From Bacteroidaceae bacterium (GTDB lineage Bacteria > Bacteroidota > Bacteroidia > Bacteroidales > Bacteroidaceae), in NCBI GenBank assembly GCA_017558165.1, contig JAFYWE010000029.1:1-10896 (forward strand): a DNA stretch of 10,896 nucleotides, given 5' to 3'. Shown one piece after another: positions 6,857 to 10,896 of this stretch (position 1 is its first letter; the number at the start of each line of letters is the position of its first letter). The notes below the pieces were generated by a model. That model was not told where the DNA came from and did no database searches. It saw only the letters and a program-made list of their open reading frames with translations. The translations under genes and the position numbers were made by a program.

Positions 6857-8371
6857 ATGATAAGTAAAGCTGATCAGGCTCTTCTTGAAAAGAAGGGTAT
6901 CTCGGCCGAGCAAGTTGCCGAGCAGTTAAAGACATTCAAGACAGGTTTCCCATTCCTCAAGATTGAGGCAGCCGCTACCATCGGTAAAGGCGTTCTGTCA
7001 CCATCGCAGCAGGAGATAGAGGAGTACCTGAAGACCTGGGACAACTATTGTGCCGCAGGCAATTCAATCCTAAAGTTCGTTCCTGCATCGGGTGCTGCAA
7101 GCCGAATGTTCAAGGATCTCTTTGCTTTCCTGAGCGCCGATTATGATGTACCTACAACTGATTTCGAGAAGAATTTCTTCGCCAACATCGAGAAGTTCGC
7201 GTTCTACGGCGACCTTGACGAGACATGCCGCAAGAACAAGGGATTCACTGTAAAGGAACTCGTCGAGAAGGGACAGTACAAGGATGTCGTGTTCAGCCTT
7301 CTTGACTTCACTGGCATGAACTACGGCTCTTTGCCAAAGGGCTTGCTCAAGTTCCACACCTATGACTGCTGTTCACGTACATCGGCCGAGGAGCATTTCG
7401 TTGAGGGTGCACTGTATGCGGCTACCGATGGAGTAGTGAAGCTCCACTTCACAGTGTCACCGAACCACAAGGCTCTCTTCGAGGAGCTTGTTGCCGAGCG
7501 CAAGGCTCATTATGAGGCAAAGTTCGGTGTAAAGTATGACATTACATTCTCAGAGCAGAAACAGTGTACCGATACCATTGCGGCCGACGCCGACAACGCT
7601 CCATTCCGCGAGAATGGTGCCCTTGTGTTCCGTCCGGGCGGTCACGGTGCGCTCATCGAGAACCTCAATGACATTGACGCCGATGTAATCTTCATCAAGA
7701 ATATCGATAACGTTGTTCCCGACCGTCTCAAGGGCGATACCGTTACATACAAGAAACTGCTTGCAGGTATCCTTGTAGATACACAGAAGAAGGCATTCGA
7801 GTACCTGCGTCTCATTGACAGCGGCAAGTACACACATGAGCAGGTTGAGGAGATGATACGCTTCCTGCAGCAGACACTGCAGTGCCGCAACAATGATATC
7901 AAGGATATGGAGGATTGCGATCTTGTGCTCTACCTGCGTAAGAAGTTCAACCGCCCGATGCGTGTCTGCGGTATGGTGAAGAACGTGGGCGAGCCTGGTG
8001 GCGGTCCATTCCTCGCATACAACCAGGACGGTACGGTTTCGTTGCAGATTCTTGAGAGCTCACAGATTGACATGAACAATGCCGATGCCAAGTCAATGTT
8101 CGAGAACGGTACACACTTCAACCCTGTTGACCTTGTATGCGCCGTGAAGAACTACAACGGCGAGAAGTTCAACCTCCCATGCTTCGTGGACAAGAACACC
8201 GGCTTCATCTCACACAAGTCAAAGAATGGCCGCGAACTCAAGGCTATGGAGCTCCCTGGTCTGTGGAACGGTGCAATGAGCGACTGGAACACTATCTTCG
8301 TTGAGGTTCCTCTTGTTACCTTCAACCCTGTGAAGACTGTCAACGATCTGTTGCGTGACGTTCACCAGTAA
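6857..8371 (+). CDS. DUF4301 family protein, probable nucleotidyltransferase-like enzyme
   Basis: This 504-residue soluble protein has no signal peptide or membrane segment and matches the Bacteroidetes DUF4301 family over its full length. Several segments parallel sugar-nucleotide pyrophosphorylases. FVPASGAASRMFK (74-86) sits where a 'GG.GTRM/LG' nucleotide loop would be. SLPKGLLKFH (158-167) resembles the 'PK.LLP.' lysine motif and is followed by SRTSAEEHFVEGA (173-185). FRPGGHGALIENL (258-270) plus VIFIKNIDNVV (277-287) resembles the 'PPGHGD ... .F..N.DN' pair of the UDPGP family. The C-terminus (NGAMSDWNTIFVEVP, 471-485) is also strongly patterned. I infer a GT-A-like fold and transfer of a nucleotide to a sugar phosphate; the substrate is unknown and activity is unproven. 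It has its own promoter and terminator, so it is likely monocistronic, and the divergent relA-like gene shares only its upstream region. Confidence 0.85.
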   Translation: MISKADQALLEKKGISAEQVAEQLKTFKTGFPFLKIEAAATIGKGVLSPSQQEIEEYLKTWDNYCAAGNSILKFVPASGAASRMFKDLFAFLSADYDVPTTDFEKNFFANIEKFAFYGDLDETCRKNKGFTVKELVEKGQYKDVVFSLLDFTGMNYGSLPKGLLKFHTYDCCSRTSAEEHFVEGALYAATDGVVKLHFTVSPNHKALFEELVAERKAHYEAKFGVKYDITFSEQKQCTDTIAADADNAPFRENGALVFRPGGHGALIENLNDIDADVIFIKNIDNVVPDRLKGDTVTYKKLLAGILVDTQKKAFEYLRLIDSGKYTHEQVEEMIRFLQQTLQCRNNDIKDMEDCDLVLYLRKKFNRPMRVCGMVKNVGEPGGGPFLAYNQDGTVSLQILESSQIDMNNADAKSMFENGTHFNPVDLVCAVKNYNGEKFNLPCFVDKNTGFISHKSKNGRELKAMELPGLWNGAMSDWNTIFVEVPLVTFNPVKTVNDLLRDVHQ

Positions 8372-8385
8372 ACCGCTGGGCAAGC

Positions 8386-8402
8386 GAATCCATATGGGAT
8401 TC
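8386..8402 (+). other. Short hairpin after the DUF4301 stop
   Basis: GAATCC (8386-8391) and GGATTC (8397-8402) form a 6-bp stem with a 5-nt loop, 14 bp after the stop codon. It has no T-tract and probably only adds structure to the 3' untranslated region ahead of the main terminator. Confidence 0.3.
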
Positions 8403-8424
8403 ACTCCTGTGGATTTATAAAAAT

Positions 8425-8460
8425 AACTAATCCGTTATGGCTGGCCATAACGGATTAGTT
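8425..8460. terminator. Strong bidirectional terminator between DUF4301 and the S41 gene
   Basis: A perfect 16-bp stem (AACTAATCCGTTATGG at 8425-8440, complement at 8445-8460) has a CTGG loop. On the + strand it is followed by TCTTTAT; on the minus strand by TATTTTTATAAA. The two genes converge on it, with stops at 8371 (+) and 8498 (-). Confidence 0.88.
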
Positions 8461-8497
8461 TCTTTATGAGCAATAGCTATATTATTCCGATACGTTC

Positions 8498-9529
8498 TTA
8501 TTTCTGCATCAGGAGTTCTATTGCCTTTTCAAGGATAGTATCCTTGTCGTTATATTCGTCTTCGCGTGAGATATGTACCTCGACATCGGGTTCTATACCG
8601 TTCTCGATATGCTGCATGTTGATGTCGAAAAGGACATTGCTTGGGAACACCAGAGCCCAACCGTTAGGCAGGTAGTATGTCTCGGGGAGACCGCCTCCAC
8701 CGCCGGAACGTCCACCTACCTGTGTCACATTAGGAGCAAGTTTAACGATACTTGTAAAAAGGTTGGCTGTTGAATATACCTTTCTGTTGGTAAGCAGCAT
8801 TGTTGGCTTCTGCGACCAGTCATAGTCACTCTTGGGTTCAACCTCAATCTTGTAAGGTTCTGTAAAGTCATCGTATCCGTGACCGTTCTTCTTTGCAGAA
8901 TATCCCACCAATGTCTTCTCCTGGAAGAAACGTCCGGCAAGGTCAATGCCATAGATACCGGCGCCTCCGGGATTGTTGCGGATATCGAGAATTATACCCT
9001 CAGCCTCATCTACATACTTTGCAATATACTCCAGGTCGGGATTGTCCAGTTTTACAGTGAAGTCAAAATATCCGATGTAAACGAACTTGCGTCCGTCACA
9101 CTCAACGAGTCCATAGACGAACTTGTTCTTGCTGACACGTTTTTTTGTAAGGTAGGTCTCCACGACATCGCCCGATATATAGTCATCGGGCGAAGGCTCG
9201 CCGTTTGGCTCAACAGCATAATCGCTTCCATGCTTGTCAAAATTCGAGATTATGGCAGAGTGTCCGTCACGGAGAATATCTACAAGGTCACTCATGATAT
9301 CAAAGAATTCATACTCGTCCTTTGCATTCTCGACACGGGGCTTGTATTCTGTATAAACCTTATCCCAGTCAATGTTCTTATAACCGAGGAAACAGTAGTT
9401 CTCGTTTATAAGATTCCATGCCACATCAAAATTGCGCTCAAAGCCATTGTCTATCTCACTATAGGTCTCAACCTCCTCGCAAGCACCGAGTACAAGCGTA
9501 AATACAAGAAGTGATAATATCTTTTTCAT
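8498..9529 (-). CDS. S41-family (C-terminal processing/tricorn-type) protease-like lipoprotein
   Basis: The 343-residue product begins with a lipoprotein signal, MKKILSLLVFTLVLGAC, with Cys17 as the lipidation site. An N-terminal helical region (about 30-90: FDVAWNLINENYCFLGYKNIDWDKVY ... LRDGHSAI) is typical of tricorn-like S41 proteins. The catalytic core follows: YIGYFDF (151-157), GIILDIRNNPGG (178-189), LLTNRKVYSTANLFTSIVK (245-263) with Ser253 as the likely nucleophile, GGRSGGGGG (272-280), and the closing NGIEPDVEV (310-318). No clear PDZ domain is seen between the helical part and the core. The usual 'SAAE' at the nucleophile is S-T-A-N here. It should face the periplasm or cell surface; its substrate is unknown. 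It starts 11 bp after the stop of the beta-barrel gene, so the two are probably co-expressed. Confidence 0.9.
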   Translation of the reverse strand: MKKILSLLVFTLVLGACEEVETYSEIDNGFERNFDVAWNLINENYCFLGYKNIDWDKVYTEYKPRVENAKDEYEFFDIMSDLVDILRDGHSAIISNFDKHGSDYAVEPNGEPSPDDYISGDVVETYLTKKRVSKNKFVYGLVECDGRKFVYIGYFDFTVKLDNPDLEYIAKYVDEAEGIILDIRNNPGGAGIYGIDLAGRFFQEKTLVGYSAKKNGHGYDDFTEPYKIEVEPKSDYDWSQKPTMLLTNRKVYSTANLFTSIVKLAPNVTQVGGRSGGGGGLPETYYLPNGWALVFPSNVLFDINMQHIENGIEPDVEVHISREDEYNDKDTILEKAIELLMQK

Positions 9530-9540
9530 GATTCTTCAGT

Positions 9541-10437
9541 TTAGAAATAACGGTTAATAGTCTTTTTCTGTTCGAGACTGACAAGGTCGAAACTTGCACC
9601 CACCTTGAACATGAAACTCATGCGGTAATTCTGGATGTCGTTGACATACCACCAACGGTTATCAGACGCAATACCTACATTTACAGCCACTCTTGGCATT
9701 ATGAACTTGACACCAAGGTCCATGTCGAATCCCTGCAGATTAGAGAATGATGTACCTTTAAGATGAGAATCATAATTGTCCATCAGACCGTCGGGGAAAA
9801 GACTGCCCCAACCTGACTCGTGCTTGGAATCAGTGAAAGCCAATCCGGCAAATGGAATGGACACCTCGCCGTTGAGACCGAGCATCCATTCATCGAAACG
9901 GAATATATAGCTTACACCTGCCGAAGCCTCAAGCTGTGCAAGTATGTTCACTGATATTGCATTGTTTGTCTTGTTCGCCAGAGCCTTCATGAAATCGCCA
10001 TAGAGATCAGCTCCTACACCGGCTTTCACCATCAGGGCATTGCCGAATGACCAGTTGTAGTGGCTGCTGTAATTCAGGTTCCAGCTGGTACAGGTCTCAG
10101 CCGCAGTCTGGGCAACACTCTCCAGACCACCGATAACCTCAAATGCAGTGAGATAATCATAAGAGAGATTCCACGAGACATTCTCCCAACGTTTGTAGAA
10201 ACGTCCGAAATCAATATGTGCACCAACTGTCAAGCCTTCGCATTCATAAGAGCTGATATAATGGTTGGCTACCATGTTGCCTCCAATCAGTACCGATGCA
10301 TTCAGTGTAATCGGATGCTCGCCCACCTGTTCTTCAACCGCATTTCCTTTCTGACTGTTACCGGCAGTTCCCTGTGCATACGATGATAGCACGGCAAAAC
10401 CGAGAGCAAAAAGCAGATAAAATTTCTTCATAATCAT
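9541..10437 (-). CDS. Outer-membrane beta-barrel protein, resembling DUF3316
   Basis: A 298-residue exported protein; a start at the third codon (10431), giving MKKFYLLFALGFAVLSSYA, is equally good. The signal peptide is likely cut after SSYA (residue 21). The mature part alternates polar and hydrophobic residues with many aromatics at strand ends and finishes in ...TINRYF. That terminal Phe is a common outer-membrane barrel signature. Segments such as HYISSYECEGLTVG, NNAISVNILAQLEASAG, VSIPFAGLAF and GTSFSNLQGFDMDLGVKF recall DUF3316 proteins of Bacteroidales, but this match is from memory and moderate. Its role (porin, structural barrel or transport partner) is not known. It lies upstream of and 11 bp from the S41 lipoprotein gene. 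A 12-bp inverted repeat (10465-10517) sits in its 5' region. Confidence 0.7.
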   Translation of the reverse strand: MIMKKFYLLFALGFAVLSSYAQGTAGNSQKGNAVEEQVGEHPITLNASVLIGGNMVANHYISSYECEGLTVGAHIDFGRFYKRWENVSWNLSYDYLTAFEVIGGLESVAQTAAETCTSWNLNYSSHYNWSFGNALMVKAGVGADLYGDFMKALANKTNNAISVNILAQLEASAGVSYIFRFDEWMLGLNGEVSIPFAGLAFTDSKHESGWGSLFPDGLMDNYDSHLKGTSFSNLQGFDMDLGVKFIMPRVAVNVGIASDNRWWYVNDIQNYRMSFMFKVGASFDLVSLEQKKTINRYF

Positions 10438-10464
10438 TCAATGTTTATATTAAATTATTGCAAC

Positions 10465-10517
10465 AATATAGCAGCTCGCCCGTAGTAAGAATGGTACTTG
10501 AGGTCAGCTGCTATATT
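10465..10517. repeat. 12-bp perfect inverted repeat, possible terminator or operator
   Basis: AATATAGCAGCT (10465-10476) and AGCTGCTATATT (10506-10517) are exact inverse complements separated by 29 nt. The element lies 28 bp downstream of the TRL gene stop and 28 bp upstream of the barrel gene start (both on the minus strand). It could end TRL transcription, although the T-tract after it is poor. A possible -7 box for the barrel gene, TATTGTTG on the minus strand (10461-10468), overlaps one arm, which would also suit an operator. Confidence 0.5.
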
Positions 10518-10545
10518 TTTACATTACTTACAGCAAAAACTGTTA

Positions 10546-10839
10546 TTACTCACCGTAAACCTTAGTGGTCTGCTTGATGATGAGACCACAGAGGATGTTC
10601 TTTGTGTAAGAGTCCACGTGGGAGATCTTGGTAATACCTGCCTCCTTGGCAGCCTTGTCAATACCGTTCTCCTCACCCTTTGAGCTGATGATGCCACCGA
10701 GGTAGAGAGTGCTCTCTGCAACGCCGCACTTTGAACCTACTGGGTTACCTGTTGCTGCAACAGGTGTTGAAAGTGTTGCACAGCTGCTTACGAATGCAAC
10801 TGCCAATACAGCTGCCAAAACCTTGAATGTCTTTTTCAT
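10546..10839 (-). CDS. TRL-like family small lipoprotein
   Basis: A 97-residue lipoprotein: MKKTFKVLAAVLAVAFVSSC gives a lipobox ending at Cys20. The mature part has the features of the TRL-like family seen in many Gram-negative genomes: PVAATGNPVGSKCG (27-39), a repeated glycine pattern (YLGGIISSKGE), 'GIDKAAKEAGITKISHVDS' (59-77) and a closing 'TTKVYGE'. The family name comes from its frequent location near tRNA loci, but no tRNA is visible in this window. No biochemical function is known. There are two additional cysteines (39, 84) in the mature part. Orientation matches the barrel and S41 genes; the 108-bp gap with an inverted repeat makes a shared transcript possible but unproven. No clear -7 box is visible in the 57 bp before it. 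Confidence 0.8.
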   Translation of the reverse strand: MKKTFKVLAAVLAVAFVSSCATLSTPVAATGNPVGSKCGVAESTLYLGGIISSKGEENGIDKAAKEAGITKISHVDSYTKNILCGLIIKQTTKVYGE

Positions 10840-10896
10840 AAGATTTGAATTGTTTTGTAGTTAATATTAGAAGTTGTTTAAATTTATGTCCTTGAA

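Noticed and set aside
8879..9514. 211-codon + strand open frame opposite the S41 gene
   Set aside because: The S41 motifs on the minus strand are unambiguous; the antisense product is a hydrophobic shadow without a known domain.
1..10896. CRISPR arrays, tRNA/rRNA genes, insertion sequences, phage or toxin-antitoxin modules
   Set aside because: No regularly spaced repeats, cloverleaf-like sequence, transposase or integrase motifs, or small paired toxin-like frames were seen on either strand.

Overview
The window reads as ordinary chromosomal DNA from a member of the Bacteroidales (Bacteroides/Prevotella-like; genus not resolvable). The reasons are: Bacteroidetes-type -7 boxes (TAnnTTTG/TAnnTTCG) before several genes, almost no Shine-Dalgarno sequences, DUF4301 and DUF1573 proteins, a TRL-like lipoprotein, a Bacteroidales acyl-ACP thioesterase, and a C-terminal 'YDLTGRR..GIYI..GK.VLVR' tail typical of secreted proteins in this order. 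I saw no transposase, phage gene, CRISPR array, tRNA or rRNA.

Layout. At the left edge (1-426, +) is the 3' end of a helix-turn-helix regulator of the LuxR-like kind. A three-gene + strand cluster follows with very short gaps (25 and 34 bp): a LysR-family regulator (550-1455), an acyl-ACP thioesterase (1481-2227), and a secreted alpha/beta hydrolase with a sorting-type tail (2262-3779). A 247-bp intergenic stretch separates it from convergent minus-strand genes; it holds a structured, possibly dispersed palindromic element and a strong bidirectional terminator. The minus-strand genes are a DUF1573 periplasmic protein (4027-4443) and a long RelA/SpoT homologue (4520-6727). The RelA/SpoT protein has an intact synthetase domain, but its hydrolase domain has lost its catalytic residues. 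Divergent from it is a DUF4301 protein (6857-8371, +) with a clear Bacteroidetes promoter; its motifs look like those of UDP-sugar pyrophosphorylases.

A near-perfect bidirectional terminator (8425-8460) ends DUF4301 and, from the other side, a minus-strand envelope group. That group is read right to left: a small TRL-like lipoprotein (10546-10839), a beta-barrel outer-membrane protein resembling DUF3316 (9541-10437), and an S41-family tail-protease-like lipoprotein (8498-9529). The barrel and protease genes are 11 bp apart and are probably one operon. A 12-bp perfect inverted repeat with a 29-nt loop lies between the TRL and barrel genes.

Functionally the window mixes lipid metabolism (release of acyl chains from ACP), the stringent response ((p)ppGpp synthesis), an uncharacterised putative nucleotidyltransferase, and cell-envelope proteins. 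No multi-gene defence or exotic system is evident. The observations most worth following are the DUF4301 motif match, the hydrolase-dead RelA that keeps a basic RxRD loop, the LysR-thioesterase-esterase cluster, and the structured intergenic element.
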